DNA of 39,441 bases from Phycisphaerae bacterium (GTDB taxonomy: Bacteria > Planctomycetota > Phycisphaerae > Sedimentisphaerales > Anaerobacaceae): the NCBI GenBank assembly GCA_021736645.1, contig JAIPFM010000016.1:1-39441 (forward strand), read 5' to 3'. The position numbers and the translations under genes are program-made. Of this stretch, positions 9,208-17,936 are shown piece by piece. The notes under the pieces were generated by a model that was not told where the DNA came from, made no database searches, and saw only the letters and a program-made list of their open reading frames with translations. Position 1 is the first letter of the stretch. Each line of letters opens with the position of its first letter.

Positions 9208-9288
9208 ATGACGACCATGATGACAATTGACTCTTCATGCCGGCCCATGCTTAGCCTGGGCCTGATTCTGCGCCGTCTGGCGCAATAA
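9208..9288 (+). CDS. Putative leucine leader peptide upstream of leuA
   Basis: A 26-codon ORF that ends in LSLGLILRRLAQ. Its last 13 codons hold five leucine codons, four CTG and one CTT. It starts within a few bases of the predicted transcription start and no ribosome binding site precedes it, so it would be translated from a leaderless or nearly leaderless RNA. Its end overlaps the hairpin at 9269-9284. Position before leuA, Leu enrichment and hairpin are the marks of ribosome-mediated attenuation as known for leu leaders. No classical terminator follows, so control could instead act on translation or Rho access. The peptide itself would have no other role. This is an inference from layout; alternative in-frame ATGs are at 9217, 9220 and 9247. 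Confidence 0.5.
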   Translation: MTTMMTIDSSCRPMLSLGLILRRLAQ

Positions 9289-9400
9289 CACACCCTTCCA
9301 ATCCCAATATAGACTTGTTTTTTAATCGAAATCGTGGCAAAATCTGGCTCTTTTGAGCATGACCAGCCACTTAGAACTTCAGACTCTTGGAGACAATACC

Positions 9401-10930
9401 ATGTCTGACGATAGAATATATATTTTTGACACCACATTGAGAGATGGGGAACAATCACCAGGCGCTTCGTTGTCCATCAATGAGAAGGTGGAAATAGCCC
9501 ATCAACTCAAAGCCCTGGGCGTGGACATTATTGAGGCAGGCTTTCCTGTGTCCTCGCCAGCGCAGTTCGAGGCCACACGTCTGGTGGCCGAGCAAGTGCA
9601 GGGGCCGATCATTGCGGGTCTGGCCAGAGCGGTTGAAAAGGACATTGAATCCGCGGCCAAGGCCCTGGAGCCTGCTCGGAATAAACGAATTCACACGTTT
9701 ATTGCCACGTCTCCGATCCACATGACGCACAAGCTCAATAAAAAGCCAAGTGAAGTGTTGGCCATGGCGGTCAAGGCTGTGGCATTGGCCAAGACCTTTA
9801 CGAAGGACGTAGAATTTTCTCCGGAGGATGCCTGCCGCAGTGACATGGCATTCCTGATCGAGATTCTCACGGCAGTCATCGAAGCCGGTGCCACCACCCT
9901 CAATATCCCGGATACCGTGGGGTATGTCTTGCCTTATGAATACGGCAGAATCATCGCCGAACTCAAGGAAAACGTCGCGGGCATTGACCAGTGCATTATC
10001 AGTACGCACTGTCACAATGACTTGGGTGTGGCCGTGGCCAACTCGCTGGCCGGTATCCGCAACGGGGCCCGGCAGGTGGAATGCGCCATCAATGGCCTGG
10101 GCGAACGCGCCGGCAATGCGGCCCTGGAAGAAATTGTCATGGCCATTCATACGCGTGCCAGCTTCTTCTCGAAGCACGAGGCCTCTGCCCTGCTCAACAT
10201 CAAGACCGAGGAGATCTTCAAGACCAGCCAGATGGTGTCCCGCCTGACCGGCTTTGTCATTCAACCCAATAAAGCCATTGTCGGGGCCAATGCGTTTGCA
10301 CATGAATCCGGTGTGCATGTAGACGGCATGCTCAAGGATAAATCGACCTATGAAATCATGAGGCCGGAGACCATTGGCTTGAGCGGTTCCCGCGTGGTGC
10401 TGGGCCGTCACACGGGTCGACACGGATTTGTGGATCGCTGCAAACAACTCGGCTTCTCCCTGAATCAGGACGAATTGGAAAACGCCTACAAACGATTCCT
10501 CGAAATCGCGGACAAAAAGAAAGAGATCTTCGACGAGGATATTACAGCCCTGATCAACGACGAAATCCGCGGGATCGAACACACCTATGAACTGGAAGAA
10601 TTGCACGTGGTCAGCGGCAGCGTGGCCATGCCCACGGCCAGTGTTCGCATCAAAACTCCCACCGGTGTGGTCCAGGCCGCGGCCTGCGGCGATGGCCCGG
10701 TCGATGCCGCGTATGAGGCCATACGCCAGGCCATTGGGCTTTCCCCCACGGTAAACAGCTATTCGATTCGCGCTGTGACCAGCGGCAAGGAGGCGCTCGG
10801 CGAAGCCGTCGTCAAGATCGTGGACAACAAAAGGACCTTCATGGGCAGAGGGGTGTCCACGGACATCATCGAAGCCAGTGCCAGGGCCTATGTCAACGCG
10901 ATCAATCGATTGGTGACAGTTCAACCATAA
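9401..10930 (+). CDS. leuA: 2-isopropylmalate synthase
   Basis: First committed enzyme of leucine synthesis; joins acetyl-CoA and 2-oxoisovalerate. The 509 residues match the long LeuA form. The N-terminal TIM barrel has IFDTTLRDGEQSPGASL and the metal-site segment STHCHNDLGVAVANS, followed by GLGERAGNAALEE. A linker and the C-terminal allosteric LeuA dimer domain (about residues 370-509, with VSGSVAMPTASVRI and FMGRGVSTDIIEASA) are both present, so leucine feedback is expected. The ATG at 9401 has GGAG eight bases upstream; the open frame extends to a TTG at 9353 without family support. leuB-type dehydrogenase follows after 33 bases. Homologues such as citramalate synthase are less likely given the barrel motifs and the partner gene, but substrate choice was not proved. 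Confidence 0.93.
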   Translation: MSDDRIYIFDTTLRDGEQSPGASLSINEKVEIAHQLKALGVDIIEAGFPVSSPAQFEATRLVAEQVQGPIIAGLARAVEKDIESAAKALEPARNKRIHTFIATSPIHMTHKLNKKPSEVLAMAVKAVALAKTFTKDVEFSPEDACRSDMAFLIEILTAVIEAGATTLNIPDTVGYVLPYEYGRIIAELKENVAGIDQCIISTHCHNDLGVAVANSLAGIRNGARQVECAINGLGERAGNAALEEIVMAIHTRASFFSKHEASALLNIKTEEIFKTSQMVSRLTGFVIQPNKAIVGANAFAHESGVHVDGMLKDKSTYEIMRPETIGLSGSRVVLGRHTGRHGFVDRCKQLGFSLNQDELENAYKRFLEIADKKKEIFDEDITALINDEIRGIEHTYELEELHVVSGSVAMPTASVRIKTPTGVVQAAACGDGPVDAAYEAIRQAIGLSPTVNSYSIRAVTSGKEALGEAVVKIVDNKRTFMGRGVSTDIIEASARAYVNAINRLVTVQP

Positions 10931-10963
10931 TATAGACACTATTTGATCGAAGAAGGGATACAC

Positions 10964-12055
10964 ATGGGAAAGAGTTACAACATTGCAGTCATGCCCGGTG
11001 ACGGCACCGGACCGGAAGTCACGGTCGAGGCGGTCAAGGTCCTCAAGGCCGTGGCAGACAAGTTTGATTTCAAGGTCAATCTGACAGACTACGACTTTGG
11101 CGGCGAACGATATAAACGCACCGGAGAAATCCTGCCCGACAGCGGTGTGGAGGCCTTCCGTCAACACGATGCCATTTTGCTCGGCGCGATCGGTCATCCG
11201 GATGTCAAGCCTGGCATCCTGGAAAAGGGCATTCTGCTCAAGGCCCGTTTTGCCCTGGATCAATACATCAATCTCAGACCCGTCAAGCTGTTCCCGGGTG
11301 TGGAAACGCCGCTCAAGGACAAGGGCCCCGAACACATTGACTACGTGGTCGTGCGCGAAAACACGGGCGGGATCTACACCGGCACGGGCGGCATCTCCAT
11401 GAAGGGCACACCCCATGAAGTGGCGGTCCAGAGCATGGTCTACAACCGCTTCCAGGTCGAGCGCTGCCTGCGCTACGCCTTTGAGTATGCGCGCAAGTAC
11501 GGCAAGAAGTCACGCGGCAAGGGCCAGGAAAACACACTCGGCCTGGTTGGCAAGACCAATGTCCTGACCTATGTCTTCGACCTGTGGGAACGCGCGTTTC
11601 ACGAGATCGGGGCGGCCGACTATGCGGACATCCGAAGAGACTACTACCATGTGGATGCCACCTGTATGTGGATGGTGAAAAGTCCGGAGTGGTTTGACGT
11701 CCTGGTCACCAGCAACATGTTCGGTGACATCATCACGGACCTCGGAGCCATTACCCAGGGCGGCATGGGCATCGCCGCGGGCGGCAACATCAATCCCGAG
11801 GGCGTCAGCATGTTCGAGCCCATTGGTGGCAGCGCCCCCAAGTATACGGGTCAAGGTGTGATCAATCCCCTGGCCGCCATCTGTGCGGCAGGCATGATGC
11901 TCCAGATCCTGGGCGAAGATGACGCCGCCAACACCATCGAGCAGGCCGTGATGCATGTCACCGGCACGAAGCTGAAATCTCTGGCAGCCGGACGCATGGG
12001 TTACACCACCAGCCAGGTCGGCGACCTGGTGGCAGACCACGCTGTGAACGGTTAA
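10964..12055 (+). CDS. leuB: 3-isopropylmalate dehydrogenase-like (isocitrate/isopropylmalate family)
   Basis: NAD(P)-dependent beta-decarboxylating dehydrogenase of 363 residues. It opens with YNIAVMPGDGTGPEV, has the substrate Arg region INLRPVKLFPG, VVRENTGGIYTGTGG, a YHVDATCMWMV stretch with the catalytic Asp region, MFGDIITDLGA for metal binding, and FEPIGGSAPKYTGQG for the nucleotide. LeuB, isocitrate and homoisocitrate dehydrogenases share these motifs and cannot be fully separated by eye. The immediate leuA partner and the strong terminator behind it make LeuB the best reading. The ATG 10964 follows AAGAAGGGATACAC; a TTG seven codons upstream is less likely. leuC and leuD, needed for the step between LeuA and LeuB, are not in the window. 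Confidence 0.8.
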   Translation: MGKSYNIAVMPGDGTGPEVTVEAVKVLKAVADKFDFKVNLTDYDFGGERYKRTGEILPDSGVEAFRQHDAILLGAIGHPDVKPGILEKGILLKARFALDQYINLRPVKLFPGVETPLKDKGPEHIDYVVVRENTGGIYTGTGGISMKGTPHEVAVQSMVYNRFQVERCLRYAFEYARKYGKKSRGKGQENTLGLVGKTNVLTYVFDLWERAFHEIGAADYADIRRDYYHVDATCMWMVKSPEWFDVLVTSNMFGDIITDLGAITQGGMGIAAGGNINPEGVSMFEPIGGSAPKYTGQGVINPLAAICAAGMMLQILGEDDAANTIEQAVMHVTGTKLKSLAAGRMGYTTSQVGDLVADHAVNG

Positions 12056-12068
12056 TAAACGGACTTTC

Positions 12069-12107
12069 AATCCGGACGCATCCTCTTATAATGCGTCCGG
12101 ATTTTTT
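12069..12107 (+). terminator. Strong intrinsic terminator after leuAB
   Basis: A perfect 13-base stem (AATCCGGACGCAT, 12069-12081, with its complement 12091-12103), a 9-base loop and a run of six T (12102-12107). It lies between the convergent leuB and lpdA genes and should stop plus-strand transcription; on the minus strand no T-run follows the stem. Confidence 0.92.
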
Positions 12108-12112
12108 ATGCG

Positions 12113-13537
12113 CTACTTTCGTTTCGGTCGATACGCGTGGATGCTCTGTCCGTCTGCGGCCTCAGCGGCTTCCATCATGGTTTCTGACAGCGTCGGGTGC
12201 GGATGAATCGTGAGGGCCAGATCCTCGGCCACAGCCGCCATTTCTACAGCCAGCGTCCCTTCGGCAATGAGTTCACCGGCACCGGGCCCGGCAATGCCAA
12301 CCCCCAGAATGCGGTGCGTGTCGGGCTCCATGATCAGCTTCGTGACACCGTCACTGCGGCCCAGGCTGGTGGCCCGGCCGCTGGCAGCCCACGGAAAGGT
12401 GGTGACCACAATGTCACGCGATTCGGCCTTGGCCTGAGATTCAGTCAAGCCGCACCAGGCGATCTCCGGATCTGTGAACATGACCGCAGGAATGGCCTTG
12501 GGCTCGAACACGACCTTGTGCCCGGCAATCACCTCCACCGCGACCTTGGCCTCCGCCGTGGCCTTGTGGGCCAGCATGGGCTGACCGGCCACATCTCCGA
12601 TGGCAAAGAGATTGGCCTCGGCCGTACGGGCCTGGTTGTCGATTTCAATGAAGCCCTGTTCGTTCACCTTGACCTGCGTGTTCTCCAGCCCCAGACCCGC
12701 GGTGGTCGGCTTGCGGCCAATGGCGACCAACACCTTGCTGTAGGTCTGTTCTGTCACCTTACCGTCCTTGGCCTCCAGAGAGACCTTGACGCCGCTGCCC
12801 GTGTCTTCCATCTGGGCCACGCGGGTTTCAAGCATGATGTCGGTGAACTGCGATTTAAGCCGCTGTGCCAGGACCTTGATCAGATCCGGGTCCGCGCCGG
12901 GCACCAGTTGCGGCATCATCTCCACCACGGACACTGCCGTGCCCAAAGCCGAGTAGACCTGCCCCAGTTCCAAACCGATGTACCCGCCGCCTATGACCAG
13001 CATGGACTCAGGGATATCTTCCAGGGCCAGGGCCCCGGTGGAATCCAGGATACGGGGCGACTCGGGCCAGGCCGGGATTTGGGTGGGCATGGACCCTGTG
13101 GCTATGACCGCATAGTCGAAAGCTACCTTGTCGGTTTTCCCTTCCGGGCCTGTAACCGTGACCGTGTGCGCATCGACAAACTGGGCCCTGCCCTGCACGA
13201 GTTTGATCTTGCGCTGCTTGGTGAGCTGCCCCAGGCCACCGGTCAATTTCTGGATGACAGAGTCCTTGAAACCGCGCAGTTTGTCCAGGTCTATTTTAAT
13301 GCCTTCGACCGTGACACCGTGATCGGCCAGGGCCTTGGCCTCATTGAGAAAGGCCGCAATATGCAGGAGGGCCTTGGAGGGAATGCAGCCGCGATACAGG
13401 CAGACACCGCCGGGGGCAGCCTCCGGATCAATGAGCGTGACATTAAGCCCCAGGTCGGCCGCATGAAACGCCGCCGGGTAACCGGCCGGGCCTGCGCCGA
13501 TGACAACGACGTGGGGGATAGTTTCTTTGCTTGACAT
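12113..13537 (-). CDS. lpdA: Dihydrolipoamide dehydrogenase (E3)
   Basis: FAD enzyme that reoxidises the lipoyl groups of 2-oxoacid dehydrogenase complexes with NAD. The 474 residues show the FAD motif VIGAGPAGYPAAFHA, the redox disulfide CLYRGC (CxxxxC), the NAD-site motif VIGGGYIGLELGQVYSALG, the second FAD motif LFAIGDVAGQPMLAHKA and the C-terminal HPHPTLSE with the catalytic His and Glu. It is the last gene of aceE-aceF-lpdA, three bases after aceF, so it mainly serves pyruvate dehydrogenase. It could also serve oxoglutarate dehydrogenase or the glycine cleavage system, which are not present here. The start ATG follows AAGGATAAATC. Confidence 0.95.
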   Translation of the reverse strand: MSSKETIPHVVVIGAGPAGYPAAFHAADLGLNVTLIDPEAAPGGVCLYRGCIPSKALLHIAAFLNEAKALADHGVTVEGIKIDLDKLRGFKDSVIQKLTGGLGQLTKQRKIKLVQGRAQFVDAHTVTVTGPEGKTDKVAFDYAVIATGSMPTQIPAWPESPRILDSTGALALEDIPESMLVIGGGYIGLELGQVYSALGTAVSVVEMMPQLVPGADPDLIKVLAQRLKSQFTDIMLETRVAQMEDTGSGVKVSLEAKDGKVTEQTYSKVLVAIGRKPTTAGLGLENTQVKVNEQGFIEIDNQARTAEANLFAIGDVAGQPMLAHKATAEAKVAVEVIAGHKVVFEPKAIPAVMFTDPEIAWCGLTESQAKAESRDIVVTTFPWAASGRATSLGRSDGVTKLIMEPDTHRILGVGIAGPGAGELIAEGTLAVEMAAVAEDLALTIHPHPTLSETMMEAAEAADGQSIHAYRPKRK

Positions 13538-13540
13538 GAT

Positions 13541-14863
13541 TTATCCTTCCAAAGACAAGATAAGAGGTTCTTGAACGGCATCGACAATCCATTTCAGGAA
13601 GGCGGCACCCTCGGCCCCGTCAATCAATCGATGATCATAAGATAGACTAAGTGGCAGAACGGTTCGAGGCGTACAGTGGCCCTTGTCATCAAAACCCGCC
13701 TCTACAAAGGCACGTCCCATGCCCAGAATCGCAACCTCCGGGTAATTCACAATGGGGGTGAAATGCCTGCCGCCGATGCTGCCCAGGTTGGTGATGGTGA
13801 AGGTCCCGCCAGTCAGGTCATCCATCGACACCTTGCCGGTGCGGGCCTTGCCTGCGATCTCAATGACCTCCTTGGAGATATCGATCATATTCTTTTTGTC
13901 CACATCACGCATGACCGGCACCAGCAAACCCCGTTCGGTCTTGACTGCAATGCCGATGTTGATGTAGTCCTTGAGGATGACTTCCTTCTTCTCCATATCA
14001 ATGGAGGCATTGAACGTGGGGAATTTCTTGAGGGCCTGAGCCACTACCTTCACGACCATCACAGCCATGGTGAGCTTGCCGCCAATGGCCTCGGCCCGCT
14101 TGGCGTATTTCTTGCGCAGGGCCTCCAGTTCGGTGATGTCGGCATTGTCGAACTGGGTGACATGTGGAATCTGAGACCAGCACAGTTGCATCTGTCGAGC
14201 CGTCTTCAAACGTACGGGACTCATGCTCTGCCGCTGGACACTGCCCCACTTTTCAAAGTCGGGCAACGGGGGCAAGGCTGAAGATATCGCGGCGCCGGCT
14301 GCTTGCGGCGCACGACCGGTATTGAGCTGCTTGGCATAGGCCTTGACATCGTCCACGGAGATCCGTCCATGGGGTCCACTGCCTGTCACGGCGTTGATGT
14401 CAATGCCGATTTCCCGGGCGAAGCGTCTGACCGATGGCGCGCCCGGCGCCAGGGTCGATTCCGGAGGTGACGCCGGTGGTGCAACCGGGGCAGGCGGCGG
14501 GGTTGCAGCTTGGGACTTGGGGGAAGCCTCCACGGTATCCTTGACTGGTGCCTCCACGGGCTCAGGCGTCGGCTCTGCTGCAGGGGCGGCTTCTGCAGCC
14601 TCCGCTGTGTCTGCAGGGGCGGCACCGGCCTCGTCCAGGGTCAAGATCAGTTGACCTACGGTGACATCCTGCTCCGCCTTGACATGCACGGCCTGAACCA
14701 CCCCGCCGATCGGTATAGGCAGTTCCATCATGGCCTTGTCGGTCTCCAGCTCGATCACGGTCTGCTCGGGCTGGACTGTGTCCCCTGGCTTTACCAGGAC
14801 TGCGACGACGCGAACCGATTCGATGTTTTCACCAAGGCTTGGCAGTTTGAATTCTGTGGACAT
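13541..14863 (-). CDS. aceF: Pyruvate dehydrogenase E2, dihydrolipoamide acetyltransferase
   Basis: Core enzyme of the pyruvate dehydrogenase complex that passes acetyl groups to CoA. In order, it has one lipoyl domain (residues 1-80, lipoyl Lys43 in ETDKAMME), a long Ala/Pro/Glu-rich linker (about 85-135), a peripheral subunit-binding domain (SVRRFAREIGIDINAVTGSG then GRISVDDVKAY), a second linker and the catalytic domain ending in DHRLIDGAEGA with the active-site His and Asp. The 440 residues fit an E2 with a single lipoyl domain; E. coli AceF has three. The start ATG 14863 has AAGGA nine bases upstream; the frame extends to 14881 without support. Neighbours on both sides complete the complex. 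Confidence 0.94.
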   Translation of the reverse strand: MSTEFKLPSLGENIESVRVVAVLVKPGDTVQPEQTVIELETDKAMMELPIPIGGVVQAVHVKAEQDVTVGQLILTLDEAGAAPADTAEAAEAAPAAEPTPEPVEAPVKDTVEASPKSQAATPPPAPVAPPASPPESTLAPGAPSVRRFAREIGIDINAVTGSGPHGRISVDDVKAYAKQLNTGRAPQAAGAAISSALPPLPDFEKWGSVQRQSMSPVRLKTARQMQLCWSQIPHVTQFDNADITELEALRKKYAKRAEAIGGKLTMAVMVVKVVAQALKKFPTFNASIDMEKKEVILKDYINIGIAVKTERGLLVPVMRDVDKKNMIDISKEVIEIAGKARTGKVSMDDLTGGTFTITNLGSIGGRHFTPIVNYPEVAILGMGRAFVEAGFDDKGHCTPRTVLPLSLSYDHRLIDGAEGAAFLKWIVDAVQEPLILSLEG

Positions 14864-14877
14864 CCGGGTGGTTCCTT

Positions 14878-17553
14878 TCACACATCAAGGGGATTGGGTT
14901 TGTCGGCATCGATGCCCAGCGCAAGGCGAGCTGCCATCACCGTGTCAATCTCGACCTTGCCCTCGCGTGCCAGGGCGGCCAGCGCAGTGTAGGCGATATG
15001 GTTGGCATCGACTTCAAAGAAGTCACGCAGCGCCTCTCGACCGTCACTGCGTCCAAACCCATCTGTCCCCAGACTGATCAAGGGCTGGGGCATCCAGCGA
15101 CTGATCATGTCGGACAGGGTCTTGACATAGTCGGACGCGGCGATCACCGGTCCGGGGGCACCGGCCAGGCAGCGTGTCACGTGGGCCTGCTTGGGCGTTT
15201 GGTCCGGGTGACGCAGATTCCAGCGGTCGGTCTCCTGTGCGTCTCGGTGCAGGGCCTTGTGACTGGTCACAGCCCAGATATCGGCATGGACCTGATACCT
15301 TGCTTCGAGGATCGCGGCCGCCTTGATGACCTCGTTGAGAATCATGCCGCTGCCCATCAGCTGCACGCGCAACGGCGCTGTGGGATCGGAGGCGCCTTGG
15401 AATTTGTACATCCCCTGGAGAATCCCCTCAGTCACGCCTTCGGGCATGGCACCGTGGGCATAGTTTTCATTGGCAATGGTGATGTAATAGAAGAGGTCTT
15501 CACCGTCGACATACATGCGTTTGATGCCCTCCTGAATGACCACAGCCAATTCATACGCAAAGGTGACATCATAACACATGAGGTTGGGCACAGGCAGGGC
15601 CAGCAGGTGACTCTGGCCATCCTGATGCTGGAGGCCTTCACCGGCCAGCGTGGTTCGACCGGACGTGGCCCCCAACAGAAACCCCTTGCATCGACTGTCC
15701 GCCGCGGCCCACACGAGGTCCCCCACGCGCTGCATCCCAAACATGGAATAGAAGGTGAAGAAGGGTATCATGTTGATCCCGTGATTCGAGTAGGCCGTGC
15801 CTGCTGCAATAAAGGAGGACATCGAGCCTGCCTCGGTAATGCCTTCCTCGAGGATCTGTCCGTCTTGAGCCTCTTTGTAATAGAGAAAATTATCCCTATC
15901 GACCGGCTCATAGAGTTGACCGCAGTGGGAGTAGATGCCGCACTGCCTGAACAGCGCTTCCATGCCAAAGGTCCTCGCCTCGTCCGGCACGATCGGCACA
16001 ATCAACTTGCCAATCTCCGGGTCCTTGAGTAGCTTGCTCAGGATGCGGACAAAGGCCATGGTCGTGGAGATCTCACGTCCGTTGGTGCCGTCAAAGAACT
16101 CCTGATACAACGAGGCCTCCGGGGTCTTGCAGGGATTTCGGAAACCCAACCGTTCCGGTTGATAGCCGCCCACGTCATTGCGTCGTGCGTGAAGATACTT
16201 TATCTCCGGGCTGTCGTCTTCAGGCCTGTAAAAGGGCAGAGCTGCAACATCCTCATCGGAGAGAGGAATATTAAATCGGTTACGAAAGGCCCGCAGCGCC
16301 TCCTCGTTCAGCTTCTTCTGCGAGTGGGTGATATTCTGACCCTCCCCGCTTTCCCCCATACCAAAACCCTTGATGGTTTTGGCCAGGATGACCGTTGGCA
16401 TACCGGTGTGTGTCACTGCCGCTTTATACGCCGCATACACCTTGGCAGCGTCGTGACCACCTCGGCCCAGTTTTTCAAGCTGCTCGTCGGACAGATGCTT
16501 GACCATCTCCAGCAGCCTGGGATCCTTGCCGAAGAAGTTCTCTCGGATGTAGGCCCCGGTTTCCACACTGTATTTTTGATACTCGCCATCCACGGTCTCG
16601 TTCATACGTTTGACCAGGAGTCCTTCGTGATCCTTTTCCAGCAGGGCATCCCAATCCCGGCCCCAGATGACCTTGATCACATTCCACCCTGCACCGCGGA
16701 AGGCAGCTTCCAGTTCCTGGATGATCTTGCCGTTGCCTCGCACAGGTCCATCAAGACGCTGCAGATTGCAGTTGATCACAAAGATGAGATTGTCAAGGTT
16801 CTCACGCGACGCCAGCGTCAGGGCGCCCAGCGTTTCCGGCTCGTCGGTTTCTCCATCCCCGAGGAAGGCCCAGATCTTCTGATCCGAAGCCTCTTTGAGG
16901 CCACGGTCTTCCATGTACTTGATAAAACGCGCATGGTAGATGGCCGTGATCGGGGCCAGGCCCATGGAGACCGTGGGGAATTTCCAGAAGTCGGGCATCA
17001 GCCAGGGATGCGGATACGAGGACAGGCCCGGTTTCTCATGGAGTTCATGACGGAAGTTGTTAATGTGGTCGATGGAGAGTCGACCCTCCAAGAAGGCCCG
17101 GGCATAAATGCCGGGTGAGGCGTGACCCTGTATATAGATGAAATCGCCCGGATGATCCTCTGTGCGTCCTCGAAAAAAGTGATTGAATCCCACTTCATAC
17201 AGTGTCGCGGCAGATGCATACGTGGCAATATGACCACCAATGCCCTTTTCCTCCCGATTGGCACGCACGACCATGGCCATGGCATTCCAGCGGATGAAGC
17301 TCTCTATGCGCTCCTCCAGCTTTCGGTTGCCCGGATAGGCGGGCTGCTCCTGGGGCATAATGGTGTTCACATAGGGCGTGCTCGCAGTAAACGGCAACCG
17401 AAGCCCCTTGTGGTGGGCATGGAGGGAAAGCTCTCCCAACAGCTCCTGCACACGTTCAGGCCCGACACGCTTCAAGACTTCATCCAAGGAGTCAAGCCAT
17501 TCCCGTGTCTCAATTGCGTGCTCGTCCAAGCCGGTTACTTCACGGTCTTTCAT
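14878..17553 (-). CDS. aceE: Pyruvate dehydrogenase E1, homodimeric AceE type
   Basis: Thiamine diphosphate enzyme that decarboxylates pyruvate and acetylates the lipoyl group of E2. The 891 residues match the single-chain AceE family rather than the split alpha/beta E1. The ThDP-binding motif is GDGETDEPETLGAL through INCNLQRLDGPVRGNG. Other AceE landmarks are IATYASAATLYEVGFNHFFR near residue 110, ILAKTIKGFGMG, and SMFGMQRVGDLVWAAAD and GRTTLAGEGLQHQDG in the second half. The stop at 14878 lies 14 bases before aceF. The ATG at 17553 follows GGAGATCGTAAAGT. A promoter candidate is about 80 bases upstream. AceE-type E1 is typical of Gammaproteobacteria and several other phyla, so it does not settle taxonomy. 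Confidence 0.96.
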   Translation of the reverse strand: MKDREVTGLDEHAIETREWLDSLDEVLKRVGPERVQELLGELSLHAHHKGLRLPFTASTPYVNTIMPQEQPAYPGNRKLEERIESFIRWNAMAMVVRANREEKGIGGHIATYASAATLYEVGFNHFFRGRTEDHPGDFIYIQGHASPGIYARAFLEGRLSIDHINNFRHELHEKPGLSSYPHPWLMPDFWKFPTVSMGLAPITAIYHARFIKYMEDRGLKEASDQKIWAFLGDGETDEPETLGALTLASRENLDNLIFVINCNLQRLDGPVRGNGKIIQELEAAFRGAGWNVIKVIWGRDWDALLEKDHEGLLVKRMNETVDGEYQKYSVETGAYIRENFFGKDPRLLEMVKHLSDEQLEKLGRGGHDAAKVYAAYKAAVTHTGMPTVILAKTIKGFGMGESGEGQNITHSQKKLNEEALRAFRNRFNIPLSDEDVAALPFYRPEDDSPEIKYLHARRNDVGGYQPERLGFRNPCKTPEASLYQEFFDGTNGREISTTMAFVRILSKLLKDPEIGKLIVPIVPDEARTFGMEALFRQCGIYSHCGQLYEPVDRDNFLYYKEAQDGQILEEGITEAGSMSSFIAAGTAYSNHGINMIPFFTFYSMFGMQRVGDLVWAAADSRCKGFLLGATSGRTTLAGEGLQHQDGQSHLLALPVPNLMCYDVTFAYELAVVIQEGIKRMYVDGEDLFYYITIANENYAHGAMPEGVTEGILQGMYKFQGASDPTAPLRVQLMGSGMILNEVIKAAAILEARYQVHADIWAVTSHKALHRDAQETDRWNLRHPDQTPKQAHVTRCLAGAPGPVIAASDYVKTLSDMISRWMPQPLISLGTDGFGRSDGREALRDFFEVDANHIAYTALAALAREGKVEIDTVMAARLALGIDADKPNPLDV

Positions 17554-17631
17554 ACTTTACGATCTCCAGAACTCACCGAAATAGGCAGCGGATATAGTAA
17601 ATCCTCATCACGCGCTCTCTGATGTCGGTGC

Positions 17632-17660
17632 ATTTTAACGAACCCTGATGGTTTTTACAA
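17632..17660 (-). promoter_or_regulatory. Candidate sigma-70 promoter of the pyruvate dehydrogenase operon
   Basis: On the minus strand TTGTAA (17655-17660, four of six) and TAAAAT (17632-17637, five of six) are 17 bases apart. Transcription would start near 17625, giving a leader of about 70 bases before aceE. Confidence 0.55.
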
Positions 17661-17666
17661 CAGTTA

Positions 17667-17712
17667 CCCCCAGAGTACGCCACCGAATTCAGTGGAGTTC
17701 GGCTCTTGGGGG
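17667..17712. repeat. Nested inverted repeat upstream of the aceE promoter
   Basis: Outer arms CCCCCAGAG (17667-17675) and CTCTTGGGGG (17703-17712) match except for one bulged T. Inner arms CCGAA (17683-17687) and TTCGG (17698-17702) match perfectly. There is no T-run on either side. It starts 6 bases upstream of the aceE -35 box, so it could be a regulator site, or an RNA hairpin of some other transcript. Confidence 0.4.
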
Positions 17713-17910
17713 CTTAAGCCGTCATAATTGGGGATAAATCCGGTTTCCAGCCCACATTCACAGGATCGGCCCATGAGGGGCAGTCGGCCAAGCGGAATCC
17801 GACAGCGTGGTCAGGGATCTCAATCCACGACTCGGGTCCCACAATAATGTTGTGAAATGACAGGGCTCGGTGTATATAAAGGCAAGATATTCTTTCCCCT
17901 TATTTTTTTT

Positions 17911-17936
17911 GAAACTATGGTCAGGTGGTGCGTCTA
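17911..17936 (+). promoter_or_regulatory. ECF-type promoter before the sigma/anti-sigma operon
   Basis: GAAAC (17911-17915) and GTCTA (17932-17936) are 16 bases apart, the element types and spacing known for ECF sigma factors of the RpoE group. It points into the sigma gene with a leader of about 55 bases, so autoregulation is likely. Confidence 0.55.

Larger units (their letters stand above)
8955..9400. other. Intergenic region ahead of leuA
   Basis: These 446 bases hold a sigma-70-like promoter (9170-9197) and a short Leu-rich leader ORF (9208-9288), both described separately. Overlapping the end of the leader ORF is a perfect hairpin, TGCGCC-GTCT-GGCGCA (9269-9284). A run of six T lies at about 9319-9324 but has no hairpin directly before it, so no standard terminator was identified. 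A 34-codon ORF at 9043-9147 is not convincing. Confidence 0.6.

Noticed and set aside
9269..9330. Classical Rho-independent attenuator behind the leuA leader peptide
   Set aside because: The hairpin at 9269-9284 is followed by ATAACACACC, and the six T lie about 35 bases later without their own stem.
9455..11416. A 653-codon minus-strand frame across leuA and leuB
   Set aside because: It is the mirror of two certain genes, has no family motifs and is His/Gly/Asp-rich as antisense frames of this codon usage are.
12197..13534. A 445-codon plus-strand frame inside lpdA
   Set aside because: Antisense shadow of dihydrolipoamide dehydrogenase, whose motifs are all intact on the minus strand.
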